Shown here one piece after another: positions 1 to 9,906 of a stretch of DNA of 64,000 nt (the first letter of the stretch is position 1; the number at the start of each line of letters is the position of its first letter). The translations under genes and the position numbers were made by a program. Source of the stretch: Amaranthus tricolor (lineage: Eukaryota; Streptophyta; Magnoliopsida; Caryophyllales; Amaranthaceae); NCBI RefSeq assembly GCF_026212465.1, contig NC_080053.1, positions 12,324,640 through 12,388,639 of the forward strand, in the 5' to 3' direction. The notes below the pieces were generated by a model. That model did not search any database and was not told the origin of the DNA. It was given only the letters and a program-made list of their open reading frames with translations.

Positions 1-339
1 GACATCTTGATTCCCTAGGGGTACCTCTTCTACATATAACTCTAAAGAAGGAATAGAGGTAGACTTTGAATACTCCCACATTGCATCTATAGCCTCCTCA
101 TCCTCAACCGGAAGAGCTAACAATTCTCCACTCATATTGTACTTAAAACTTACATTAACAGTACTTCTTGTAGTGTCAATGTCAATCTTAGAGCATATAA
201 GATGTTTAAATTCATTCAAATCCATGTTTGAGTTGCATGCAAACAGTTTACGTCTTCCCCCTACATACTTAACATTGGTACTACTTGATTGAATTGAACC
301 ATTGCAAAAACATACAACAGTCACACGAAATGAAGCCAT
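1..339 (-). CDS. MULE transposase, N-terminal part (partial)
   Basis: Translated from the ATG at 337-339, the frame stays open for 113 codons to the window edge. It begins MASFRVTVVCFCNGSI, then a GGRRKLFACN block, a stretch on the order of LNEFKHLICSKI, and a C-terminal part with SFKYNMSGELLALPVEDEEA and MWEY. This is the N-terminal PB1-like/MuDR N domain found ahead of the DDE catalytic core in plant MULE transposases, which cut and paste the element by binding its terminal repeats. Catalytic core, SWIM and zinc knuckle would lie to the left, outside the window. No stop or frameshift is seen in this part, so the copy may be intact, but only a small fraction is visible. Confidence 0.75.
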   Translation of the reverse strand, partial: MASFRVTVVCFCNGSIQSSSTNVKYVGGRRKLFACNSNMDLNEFKHLICSKIDIDTTRSTVNVSFKYNMSGELLALPVEDEEAIDAMWEYSKSTSIPSLELYVEEVPLGNQDV

Positions 340-925
340 TTCTACAACAATACGTAAAAAACCAACATCACCATCAAGTTCATAAGAAAGCAAGTACATT
401 GTTCAAAATTAGGGTTTGCATTCAAATATTCTCTACATTAAATTTAAACATATTCTACATTAAATTCATGAACAAACAACCACATTATGAAAATCATAGC
501 AAATAACAAGTACATTTGACATATTTATAGAGTTTAAGTATAAACGAATACTTTAAATAACATACTTTTAAACAACAAAAAAAACTAAAAAATTTATAAT
601 AAAAAGGTACCTTAATAAGCTGTAGATCACCAAAGAGTAGTAATTTGCAAGTTTATGAACCTGCATTTAATTGAAACTTCATGAACAAATATAAACCCTA
701 AATTTTCGAAAAAAAAAAACAAAAAAGTTATTACTTGAAGTGAATGTAGTAAGATGATGGAACTAATTGGTAGTACAAACTTGAAATTTGATGAGATTAA
801 TTGAAGGATTGAAGTTGATTTTAATGGTGGAAAGAAGAAGGAGATTTTCGTAGGTTATTAGGGCTCTCAACGAAGTAAAGTGAAATGAGGAAGAAGGAGC
901 TTCAGCAGAAATTTAGAACGCATGA

Positions 926-995
926 AGTCGTTGTTAGTAACAGCGACATTGTGTTTGACCAGTCAAACATTAAGTCGCTGTTAGTAACAGCGACT
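926..995. repeat. Two subterminal palindromes of MULE-A
   Basis: Positions 973-995 form a perfect 23-bp palindrome with half-site AGTCGCTGTTA around a central G. 926-948 is a near copy of the same sequence, and a third half-like copy lies near 1032-1049 (TTCGCTGTTAGTAAGTGCG). The MITE at 20553-20813 has two matching copies (20635-20657 and 20683-20703). Repeated subterminal palindromes are plausible transposase-binding sites; that role is inferred. Confidence 0.7.
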
Positions 996-1267
996 TGACC
1001 CTGGACAAAATTTTTGACCATTTCTTTCATTTCGCTGTTAGTAAGTGCGAGTATACACCAAGCCTAGGTTTGGAGGCATGGACGCTTATTTTGGGAATAA
1101 AGTTTGAATTAAGCTTGTTTTTTGAATAAAGTTGTTAAATAATCTTAATTTTTTCAAATTTTCCGACGTTCACCAAGTTGGATACACTCAAATAGATGGG
1201 TGTAGAAATGATTTCATAGTCCATCCCGGCTTTTCATACAAATAAGCGCGAGAACTGAGCATAACCA

Positions 1268-1366
1268 GTAGGAAAGAAGAATATTAATATAATATTATAT
1301 TTTATATTATTGTGATTTGGTTTCCTCAAGTTTAATATTTCGTAATATTTTGTTTTCTTATTTTAG
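1268..1366 (+). repeat. Truncated left LTR of a copia-type element
   Basis: This stretch matches 2577-2690 almost base for base (blocks such as TTTATATTATTGTGATTT and TTTAATATTTCGTAAT). It lies upstream of gag- and RNaseH-like remnants in the order expected for a left LTR. The copy stops at about 1366, where a MULE-A-like end begins. Confidence 0.6.
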
Positions 1367-1376
1367 TTGATAATTT

Positions 1377-1485
1377 GGGAATTTCACGCTTACTTTTGGA
1401 AATAAGTTGAAACTTATCTTATTTGGTTCATTTTGTTGATAATTTGTCTTAATCATTTCAAATTTTCTCAAAATTACACCACGTG
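1377..1485. repeat. Degenerate MULE-A terminal copy
   Basis: The sequence follows the MULE-A right terminus block by block (ACGCTTACTTTTGGAAATAA, then AACTTATCTTATTTGG, GTTGATAATTTGTCTTAA, TTTCAAATTTTC) with many differences. It is a third member of this family in the window and sits inside the copia remnant. Confidence 0.5.
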
Positions 1486-1579
1486 GTGTACACAAATGAA
1501 AATAAAAATCAATGATCGGGGGAGGCTCAGTCATATCACCACCATTTTTCCATCCACCACAAATCCACAATGGGTCTAG

Positions 1580-1790
1580 AATGATTGCATGGTGATCTCA
1601 TAGATCATCAACAATATCGACCAAGACCTTGTAGAATATTTTCTTGACTACACTACCTCCGCTCGAGATTTATGGACAAGAATCCACTTCATTCTCGGAC
1701 CAGTTCAGCTACCTCCGGTTGATGAGACCATTTAGCGTGAGGTCGCGCGGGGGAGAAATATGGTAGAAAAGACATCATCGGGATTTAATC
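1580..1790 (+). pseudogene. Copia gag fragment (decayed)
   Basis: One frame reads IINNIDQDLVEYFLDYTTSA followed by RDLW, which resembles the UBN2/copia gag motif (a short hydrophobic helix, then an A-[KR]-[DE]-[LI]-W element) that packages retrotransposon RNA. Stops occur soon after (for example in VDETI*REV), and the rest of gag, protease, integrase and most of the reverse transcriptase are missing. Its place between two matching LTR pieces supports the call. The similarity is short, so the family is clear only together with the C-terminal fragment at 2452-2595. Confidence 0.45.
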
Positions 1791-2451
1791 CCTCAAAAAA
1801 TCAAAAACCAGGAAACACAAACCAAAACCAAGATCTTTAAAAGAAAACTGAAAAATTCTAAACGAAGGTACGGGTACTTTGCTAGGTGTCACTGATTCTA
1901 CTACCACTACAATTATGCTGAGTTGAAGGCCGAAAATAATGAGAAGAAGGGACTTAATTCTAATGAGAGAAATACAGAAAGAAACAAGAAAAATGAGGGG
2001 CAAAAAATACTGGGCAAAAATAGTATCCACCACCGGAGTTCAGACAGTAGTGGCCGAAATTCAAACAGCAAATTTGGAGGAGCCCTTAATAGTAGAGAAT
2101 TAATTTGGGAAAGCAAATTTCAAATCTCAGAGTAAGTAAGTGGTAATTGAGAAAGAATGTGATGTATTTAGAGCAACAGGAAACATTTCATATACTTGCT
2201 TTTGTACACACAAAAGACAAAAGCCAAAAATTCAAAAAGAAAACCTATCCAAATTACTAATTCATGACCCACGCCTCAAATCTCCCTCCCAGATCTTACT
2301 AAATATCCCTTCTTATAAAACCCACAAACCCAACGTCCAAGTCTTTGACCCAAATAATAAAATAAGCCAACTTTTTTTATTTCATGACCTTTTATCTAAA
2401 TCCGAAAATTTGAAAATCAATTATGAAAAATTCGCATAAAAGATTATCAAA

Positions 2452-2595
2452 ATGTCCTTTGTAAAATCAGAAGATCAACTAGCAGATTTTCTATTCAAGG
2501 CAATTGGCTCTAAAGCATTTAAGAATATTTTTGGCAAGTTCGGTCTCGATGATCCCAAGACCAAACTTAGGGAGTATAGGAAAGTAGAATATTAG
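2452..2595 (+). pseudogene. Copia polyprotein C-terminus (RNaseH end, fragment)
   Basis: Forty-seven codons from an ATG, starting MSFVKSEDQLADFLFKA and ending KTKLREYRKVEY before a stop. The run (V)xSEDQLAD(F/I)xxKAxxxxxF is the characteristic tail of Ty1/copia polyproteins just after the RNaseH domain. The stop falls inside or next to the start of the downstream LTR copy (2577 onward), the normal position for the end of the pol frame. The upstream catalytic domains are absent, so the element cannot move on its own. Confidence 0.65.
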
Positions 2596-2790
2596 TATAA
2601 TATTATATTTTATATTTTATATTATTGTGATTTAGTTTCCTTAAGTTTAATATTTCGTAATAGTTTGTTTCCTTATTTTAGTCCTTATATCTTGTATAAA
2701 TAAAGGTGTTCCTTTCATTGATAATTTAATACAAACCAAGTATTGAAAACCCAAATCAATCTTTATTTTCGCATTATGATTTTCTATATA
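2577..2790 (+). repeat. Right LTR copy of the copia element
   Basis: Repeats 1268-1366 and continues further. It contains a TATA-like TGTATAAATAAAGG near 2692 followed by AAACCAAGTATTGAAAAC, typical of an LTR U3-R-U5 order. The exact 3' boundary was not found. A sequence like CAAATA...GAGCATAAC is seen both upstream of the left copy (1238-1262) and downstream of the right one (2834-2858), so boundaries may extend beyond the parts given. Confidence 0.5.
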
Positions 2791-2859
2791 ACCAATTTAG
2801 TAGGCCACTGCTTTTCCTCTTGGCTTTCCACGCAAATACACCTGGGAATTGAGCATAAC

Positions 2860-3400
2860 TAATTTTTACTAATTTTGGCGGAAAATTAATTTTATTATTT
2901 TGTCAAATAAAGATTTTGTTATTTATGAAGAAATTCAAAACAACAACAAACCAAGAAATTCTTGGCAAAACAAAAATTTATTTACAAATGAGAGGGAGAT
3001 GGACACCTCAAAACAAAAGGGCGTAATTATGCAAAGCTAAGAACTAACCAAAATAGATCATAACAAAGGGCATCACAAGCTCGATATATTTAGATTAGAA
3101 TGTAGACAGCTTGACATGCTATCATAGCAAGATCTCTATAGAAAGAAAAGGAATGAAAACAAAGAATACCTCTTCGTAAGAAGATGATCAAGGAAGAAAC
3201 CAAGTACTGAGGGAAAAACGAAGTGTTAGCTAAACTCGCCCGACCATCCGGGCGAACCAAGTCCATGCAGACTGCTTTATTCTGGAGAAAAATACACCAC
3301 TTTCTCCATTTGGCTCCCACTTTGACTTTTTTGTCTATTGGGTAAAGCAACCTCTTGCCATATTTTTGTATCCCTTTTGGCCTTCATCCACTTAGGGACT
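2860..3400. other. Intergenic stretch without recognised features
   Basis: Mixed, moderately AT-rich sequence. A short minus-strand open frame at 3090-3350 shows no familiar motif. Nothing else is recognised. Confidence 0.4.
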
Positions 3401-4718
3401 AATCCTTCCTAAATCCTCATACTTGCATGCATTAGATTCAATGTGGTTTGGATTGTCTATAAAGAAAAAAGGACTTGGGGAGCAAGTCAAGGATCTCTTG
3501 TACTCCATATTTTTTATTTTTTTAAAGGGAGAACCGGAGAAATAAAATCGTAGAGTGAGAAGTAGTAGTTTAGACTTTTATATCTTAGTTAGTTTAAATC
3601 TTTCTCTTGCAATTGAGTTGTAATAATTAATAGTATTAATAGTTATATTGGGTATTGAAGAAATAGAGATGTGTCTATGAAAAATAGGCTTCAAAGATTC
3701 AAAAAAGCAAGAAGAAGCTTCTACTAAATGAGAAAGATTCAAAAAAGCAAGAAGCTTATACTAATTGATGTTCTTACATCTTCGTTTGTATCTCTTTTCT
3801 CTTCAATTTCTTGTTATTTGTTATTTGATGATTTTAATACTTGAATTTGATGCTATGAGCTATATGTCTTGCTTGTTTTATGTTTAATTCTAGTAGTTGT
3901 CATCTTTCTCATTTTCCTAGTTTTTTACTTTTCTCGCTTAAAATAATCATGTTTAAGTGAAACATGTCTATTTACATGAGTAATTTAATTATGAATGAGT
4001 AGTTTCGATCCTTTTTAGGACTAGGGGCTTCATGTTCACTTTGTACGCTTGATGGATGGTTAAATGTAGTTGGATCTTAGGCTAGGATTGACTATTCAAT
4101 GCTAGAGTATGAAGTGCTCTAAGTAGAAAGGATTTCGAGTTTTATTTAGATTGAGACTTACACCTTTCAAACAATTGGCTAGTAGCACATTTCACCCATA
4201 ACCATGACTAGTGGGGTCTATTCCTAATGTACTAATTACTTAGAGGCTACAAGTCATTAGACCCTCTACTAAACCTTGGAAGGATAGGTAGATGGTGGTC
4301 ACCCAACATCATAGTTATGCAATTAGTCATTACCCACTATTGTCAAGTGTGCAACACTAAGCTTAAGAGGCTAAGTGCTGATCCTACTTGGTTATCAAAC
4401 TATCGCACTAAATGTTTAACGACTACCAATCTCTAATCTATCCACTTGTGAACTAGATAACCTAGAATAGTTGAAGTCTTAGTTATGTTATCTTGCTTGT
4501 TATCTTCATTATTATTAGTCTTTGATTCACCAACCTTAATCCCCTAGCCTAAATTCCTTGTAGACCTAGATCACTAAGATAGTATTCAAACTATTGATAG
4601 CTCCCTATGGACTGAGCTCTAACTTGCCACTTATACTAGCTATGATTAAGAGACTAGGGTAGTATGAATGAGTTTGACCATTGCGACCTAGTAACGATCT
4701 AAGAAACACTGATCAATA

Positions 4719-4739
4719 TGGCATCATTGCTAGGGAGCA
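4719..4739 (+). other. Degenerate primer binding site (tRNA-Asp type)
   Basis: TGGCATCATTGCTAGGGA differs from the Athila-type site TGGCGCCGTTGCCGGGGA (complement of the 3' end of tRNA-Asp) only where CG or CNG cytosines have become TG or CA. It starts three bases after the LTR end GATCA. Confidence 0.7.
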
Positions 4740-5255
4740 ATGTGTGTTAGTTTGCATTTGATTAGTGATCTTGCTTTTGTTGTATCTATTTTTCTTAAAT
4801 TGTTAAATTTTTACTGTTAATTTTTGTCTAATGTGCTTGTTTTAAGGTTTCTTTGCAAGAGCATTCATAAACCAATCCACCTTTATTTCATTTCATCATC
4901 TAAGTGGACATGACCTTAGCATGGTCAATTCACCCTTATTTGGACAATTTGGTTTAGCCAATCACTACTCAACAAGCCATATAATTCAACGTCCTAGGAA
5001 TTATACCCAATGCCAAATCCATCTCACTTATGCTCATATTGTGGGGATGTTGCATTCTAAAGGTCAAATAAAAAACATCTTGTAGAACATTTGAAGAAAT
5101 TCACTTAGAAATATAGCCTTATACCATCATGCCTAGATTGCCTTAACTATGTCAATATGCATCTTATTAGATGCACTTTACACCTAGAGGCAAAAAGAGA
5201 CTTGAAGAGGAAGTTGTTGATCAACTTGCCCTACCAAGTGAAGTGAGTGCTTTTG

Positions 5256-5304
5256 TGTAACACCCGAATTTCTTCCCTTCCTTGTTGGAAATTCAGGCGT
5301 TACA
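5256..5304. mobile_element. 49-bp LTR-like mini insertion with 5-bp target duplication
   Basis: The insert begins TGTAACACCCGAATTTC and ends GAAATTCAGGCGTTACA, so it folds on itself. It is flanked by TTTTG at 5251-5255 and 5305-5309. Its first 22 bases are identical to, and its last 20 nearly match, the 74-bp inverted-repeat end (28226-28299, minus strand) of the solo LTR at 28226-31938. It has TG...CA ends and a 5-bp duplication like an integrase product, but almost no body. Confidence 0.65.
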
Positions 5305-5391
5305 TTTTGGTGGAGGGAAAGAGTGTGAAAAAGGCAAAAGACCTTAGACCTCTTAGTTTATCGATTGTTTTTAGTTGTTTTAGGAGACGTA

Positions 5392-5490
5392 AATCCTTAT
5401 GATGCATTGGCCGATCTTGGTGCATCCATTAGTTGGTGTCGTTAACCATTGCTAAGAAACTCCTAGCCAACCTCAAGCCTTCCCTTCTAG
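5392..5490 (+). pseudogene. Gypsy aspartic-protease remnant
   Basis: One frame reads NPYDALADLGASIS, then after a short garbled stretch KLLANLKPS. The ALxDLGASI block is the catalytic aspartate motif (D-L-G-A-S) of the retropepsin-like protease in Athila/Tat-type gypsy elements, which cuts the gag-pol polyprotein. A stop (CGT TAA) follows the motif, and a frame change is needed to continue into the next conserved block. Flanking gag and reverse transcriptase are not recognisable. Position between the primer site and the second LTR copy fits. Confidence 0.6.
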
Positions 5491-5511
5491 AAATAACCCT
5501 TTAATTGTAGA

Positions 5512-6083
5512 GTTTGACGCTCTCTAAGCAGAAAGGATGCCGATTTTTCTTAGAAGGAGACTTACACCTTTCAAACACATAACATTGGCTAGAAGCTCAT
5601 GATTCTACCCATAAACATGACTAGTGAGGAATTGAGGATTATTCCCAATGTATGGTTTAGAGGCCACGGGTCATTGGACCTTCTAGTTAACCTTAAAAGG
5701 ATAGGTAAAGGGTGGTCACCCAACAACATAGTTATGCCATCAATCATAACCCACTAGAGACAAGTGCGTAGCGCTAACTTAGAAGCTAAGTGTCGACCCT
5801 CTTAGGTTATCAAACTATCCCACTGTATGTGTAACAACAGTCAATTTCTAATCCATCCACTTGTGAAGTGGATTGCCCCAAGTCCTTGTTGTCTTATTTT
5901 GTTATCTTCACTATTATTAGTTTTTGATTGTTAAGCTGAACTAAATCCCTTGTAGACCTAACTATTTATAACTTCCTGTGAATCGACTCTTATTTTGCTA
6001 CTCATACTAGTTGTGAGTAAGAAAACAGGTAGTATAAATGAGTTTGACTCTCGCGAACTAACAACGCCCAAGAATACTGATCA
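5512..6083 (+). repeat. Second, 5'-truncated LTR copy of the Athila-like element
   Basis: Aligns by eye along its whole length with 4100-4716: shared blocks include GAGACTTACACCTTTCAAAC, GGTGGTCACCCAAC, GGTTATCAAACTATC and ATGAGTTTGAC, and the end ACTGATCA. About 80 percent identity is my estimate. It lacks the promoter part of the LTR. Confidence 0.65.
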
Positions 6084-6845
6084 TCGGTTAGTTGGTTATT
6101 TGGTCGGATCAAGAAGGTCAGGTTTTTTGAAAACCGATAATCATTATTTACATAGAAGACACCCAATATGAAGCTTTTGGGCCTTAACATAACTAATAAA
6201 AAAATTATTTTGTTTTAGCTGTTAGGAATTTTGATTCTTTTAGTTTTAGTTGTGTATACTGAAATGAAATAAAAATATTATGGTTTGCAGTCTTTCAAAC
6301 CACATTTTAATCAAATTATAAAAGAATTAAACCGAATTTATAATTCGATTTGATTTGATATGATTTTTTAATTTTGTCAAAATAGCTTTCCCACTAGAAT
6401 TAACAGATTTGAAAAATAAACTCATATTTTAATTTTCTTTAAAAATCCTTTTTAAGTTTTTATTAATCTCAAACAATCAAATCTAGTCTAAGTAAAATTA
6501 TTCATTATTTATTTTCCGTCCAAATCCAAATTCAAATTATTATGAAAGAAATAATTAACCTTTTTCTGATTTTCGAACATTAATCTTAACATTTTGATTA
6601 AACATGAATAATCTCAACTGTAAGAAATGCTTGCTCAGAATGCATCAAGATAACATGTTTTCTATATAACAAGTATTTCATTTTGCATTAAAAAAAGAAG
6701 TAAATATAAAATTAAATCATAGTAAAAAAAATAAAAAAGAATCAAATAATTTTATTTTTGATTTTAACTTTTAATTTTTAATATTTTTTATTTTTTATTT
6801 TTTTATAGCAAAAATTTTGCAAAAAAGCGGTTACTATTTAGACAA
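6084..6845. other. AT-rich stretch without recognised genes
   Basis: Long A/T runs and degenerate sequence; no coding signal or clear repeat boundary seen. Confidence 0.4.
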
Positions 6846-7258
6846 TACTCCCTCCGTTCCTATTTGATCTTCCTATTTGGGTATTTCACAAAGATTAAGA
6901 AAAAGAGAATCTTTGGTGGTAGTGGGTATTATTTTAATTATATAATAGTGGGAAGTAATAATTGTATTGGAATAATGAGAGAGAAAGTAATTGTAGATAT
7001 AATTAAATAATCAAAAAAAAAAAAAAATCTGATTTTATTGTAGAGAGAGAATTACATGGAGGGAAAGTAACCACTTTCCAAATTGGGAAAGTTTACATTT
7101 TTGTTTCTAAAAAAAAGGAGGGAACTGTAATCACAAAGGAGGGAACTGTATTGTCCTTGCATTGGCCAAATTAGAAAAACATGGATTACTAAAATGAATA
7201 ATTACAAGTACAATCTCCAAAAAAATGACCTTACAAATTCCTAATCATCTTATTTAAT

Positions 7259-7408
7259 CTGCTGACCTTACAAAAATGAAAACAGCAGCCTCACAGTAAT
7301 CATCTTATTTAAGCTGCTGACCTTACAAAAATCAAAACAGCAGCCTCACAGTACATGGATTACTTTGTCCAGCCACGATATTAACCCAAACAGCAGCCTC
7401 ACAGTACC
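7259..7408 (+). repeat. 55-bp subterminal tandem repeat in the MLE
   Basis: Two copies of a 55-bp unit beginning CTGCTGACCTTACAAAAAT start at 7259 and 7314. A partial third copy (AACAGCAGCCTCACAGTACC) lies at 7389-7408, just ahead of the transposase start. Confidence 0.75.
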
Positions 7409-7452
7409 AAAAACAACTGTCCAGCAACCTCATTTGCATCATTAGCCTTGTA

Positions 7453-8966
7453 ATGGCTTCAGATAATGACGATGAGCTACAGGGGGCTTGGTATTTTGGA
7501 TCAAATGCATACGATTCACAGTCTAGCTCCAATTCTGATGAGGAACCACAAGAAATTGATGCACAACAAATAGAACAGCAAGATCAACGTAAACCAAGGC
7601 TTACAAACGAGTTGAGGCATCTCATTTTACATGAAATGTTGTCACTTAAAGTAAGTGACTCACTACCACATGGTACATTCGTACGAATAGCAAACAAATA
7701 CGGTTACACACCAAGATCAATTCGAAACTTATGGAAACGTGCAATTGAAACCAAAGAAGAAAACAAGCCTTATGTTGTCGATTCAAAGTACAAGAATTGT
7801 GGAAGAAAAAGAGTTCAAGTGCCACCAAACATACTTGAATCAAAACCAATGGGTGAACGTACATGCATAAGAGATGTTGCAACATGTTTAGACTTGGCAC
7901 CAACAACGGTTTGGCGATTGATACGAAGGGGGGAGATTAAGGCACATTCAAATCCATTACACCCTTCTTTAACGGATGCAAACAAGGCAAGAAGGGTTGA
8001 GTGGATTTTAAGTCTCATTCAAGAAGATACAATTCATCATCATCCAATGTATAAAGGTATGTATGACTTCATACATATTGATGAAAAATGGTTTTACTTA
8101 ACCAAGAAGACACAAAGAGTTTATTTAGCACACAAAGAAAAAATTCCATATAGGGCGGGAAAGTCATCAAAATTCATTCCAAAAGCCATGTTTTTAGGGG
8201 CGGTTGCAAGGCCTAGATGAAATCAATATGGCCAAATTACATTTGATGGGAAAATCGGAATTTTCCCTTTCGTAAGTAGGGTTGCAGCACAAAGAAATTC
8301 AATTAACCGTCCAAGGGGGTCTATAGAAATTAAACCAACTGATTCGGTTACTCAGGAAGTTTATAGGAGCATGCTCATAGAACAATTAATTCCAGCAATT
8401 CTTAGAAAATGGCCAAGTGATGTCCATCGATAATTTTCATCCAACAAGATAATGCAAGGGTTCACATAACAAATGATGATCCAATTTGGCAACAAAACAA
8501 CAGGCAAGGGGGCTTTACATTCATTCTAACTCAACAACCACCAAATAGTCCCGATTGTAATATTCTAGATTTGGGTTTTTTTAGGAGCATACAATCACTT
8601 ATGCATAAGAAAATGCCAAAGAACATGAATGAGTTAATAAAAGTAGTGGAAGATGCATTCCAAGAGTTACATCCAAAGACTTTAACCAATGTTTGGATTT
8701 CATTACAACACCACTTAAATGAAATCCTAAAGGTTAAAGGGTCTAATGACTATGTTCAGCCACACCTAGGGAAGAAAGTTCAAGAAGACAATTGAAGGTT
8801 ACGAATACAAGTGCGAGTACCATCACAATTGGTTAGGGAATGTGTACGTTTCCTTAACCCAAGCACAAATCAGCAAGCCACACAAACAGAAAATGAAGAT
8901 GCTGTACAACATAATCAACAAATACTTGAAGCATATGATGAAGCAGTGGAAGAATCTCAAAGATGA
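7453..8966 (+). pseudogene. Mariner-like transposase, inactivated
   Basis: Starts MASDNDDELQGAWYFG and has an acidic N-terminus, helix-turn-helix region (RHLILHEML, NKYGYTPRSIRNLWKRA, TVWRLIRRGEI), then the catalytic core. First Asp is in FIHIDEKWF, second in FIQQDNARVH, third in PPNSPDCNILDLGFF. I count 34 residues between the second and third Asp, although plant MLEs are usually described as DD39D; a proper alignment should settle this. Defects: an in-frame TGA at 8218-8220 after AVARPR, a frame break at about 8430 (DVHR then IFIQQDN), and another TGA at 8793-8795. The C-terminus continues as RIQVRVPSQLVRECVRFLNP and ends at 8966. The protein would bind the terminal repeats and cut at TA, but this copy cannot be made as a single chain. 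Confidence 0.9.
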
Positions 8967-9484
8967 TTATAAATTACAACCCCTCAGTTTTTTTTATCAT
9001 CATCAAAATTGTTTCTATAAAACTTAGGAGCAACTAATTATGAAATCAACATCAAAATGGAAATTTAAGGTCATGCATATGTATTTACGTCATTATATAA
9101 TGATCATTTCAGTTTTTTTTGCCCCCTGATTCATTATTAAGGTCTTTGAACCTCTCAGCTTTTAAAATTTCAACAACAAATGACGCAAATTACTGTACAT
9201 GAACAAAAAAATCATATGATGTGTCGATTGTACACAATTGCTACTCAACCAAGTAATTATAGATAATTTTTCAGATTTTAAGTCAAGTAATTGCATAAAC
9301 ACATCACAGGGGTTTATCCAAAAATTTCAAGAACAGACTTCCAAAAAAAATAAGACGAAATCAAAAAGGTTCTAAACAAATCCAACATCAAACATCACAA
9401 AATGAAACAAATCCAACAGCAAACATCACCAGCACTTATCATGAGTGTACAATTCAAAGGAAATTCAAGAAAAAATTACATAAT

Positions 9485-9906
9485 TCACGTGCGTTTTTTA
9501 GGGTTTTTTTTACCCCTTGAAGCAATAACTTCCTCAGGAGTGTCAGGGACAACCAAATTAACTTGGTCTTCATGAATCTTAGATGGAGTTGAAGGATTAA
9601 CATGAGATGGAGACTCCAAATAATACTCAAGAACACTTTGTGGTAATTCTTCTTCAACATTAGGAGAAGGAGTAGAATCACGAAACCTAGATGTAGCATC
9701 ATCCTCCATCGCCTTTTGATATGCCTCAAGATCTTTTTTAGTCCATTTAAGAATTTCATTTGAATAAGAGTGTGACCTCCCATTAATGGAACAAGAACAA
9801 AATTCTCCACGGTCACACAAACCGTCATAAAGGTATGATGGTATGGTCGAATCACTCTTAGATTCGACGAGATTCGACGGTTGTCATGGACAAACAAAAG
9901 CTTCAA
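9485..9906 (-). pseudogene. Putative second ORF of the MLE, antisense to the transposase
   Basis: A minus-strand frame without a clear ATG runs through PSYLYDGLCDRGEFCSCS, then INGRSHSYSNEILKWTKKD, LEAYQKAMEDDATSRF and a proline/serine- and acid-rich tail ending KKNPKKRT before a stop. A TGA lies directly upstream (about 9886). The Cys-rich stretch (CxxxxFCSC) and the helical segment recall small zinc-binding accessory proteins of plant transposons, but I do not recognise the family. It converges on the transposase. It could be a degraded accessory gene, a captured host fragment or chance. Confidence 0.35.

Larger units (their letters stand above)
1..1163 (-). mobile_element. MULE-A, right-hand part of a Mutator-like element (runs off the window)
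   Basis: The right terminus is defined by comparison with the MITE at 20553-20813. Both carry the same terminal sequence, reading inward on the minus strand as GAAAATTTGAAAAAA then TAAGATTATTTAACAACTT, and the same subterminal blocks (CCTAGGTTTG or CCTAGGCTTG, GGACGCTTATTTT). The transposase N-terminus at 1-339 reads leftward away from this end, as in MuDR-type elements. The left end lies outside the window, so the target duplication cannot be tested here; its right copy would be 1164-1172. Between 340 and 920 I see no coding sequence, only AT-rich 5' leader or intron. Confidence 0.8.
3400..6083 (+). mobile_element. Decayed Athila-like Ty3/gypsy element
   Basis: The order is: an LTR-like region to about 4716, with a TATA-type TCTATAAAGAA near 3457; a degenerate tRNA-Asp primer binding site at 4719; a shortened internal region with an aspartic-protease remnant near 5392-5490; then a second copy of the LTR's last ~600 bp at 5512-6083. 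Near the LTR 3' end, CTCCCTATGGACTGAGCTC resembles the CTCCCTGTGGATTCGACC motif common just upstream of the primer site in Athila/Tat elements. The 5' boundary is a guess. Integrase and reverse transcriptase were not seen. Confidence 0.65.

Noticed and set aside
3090..3350. Minus-strand frame of 86 codons
   Set aside because: No motif and no neighbouring element structure; probably chance.
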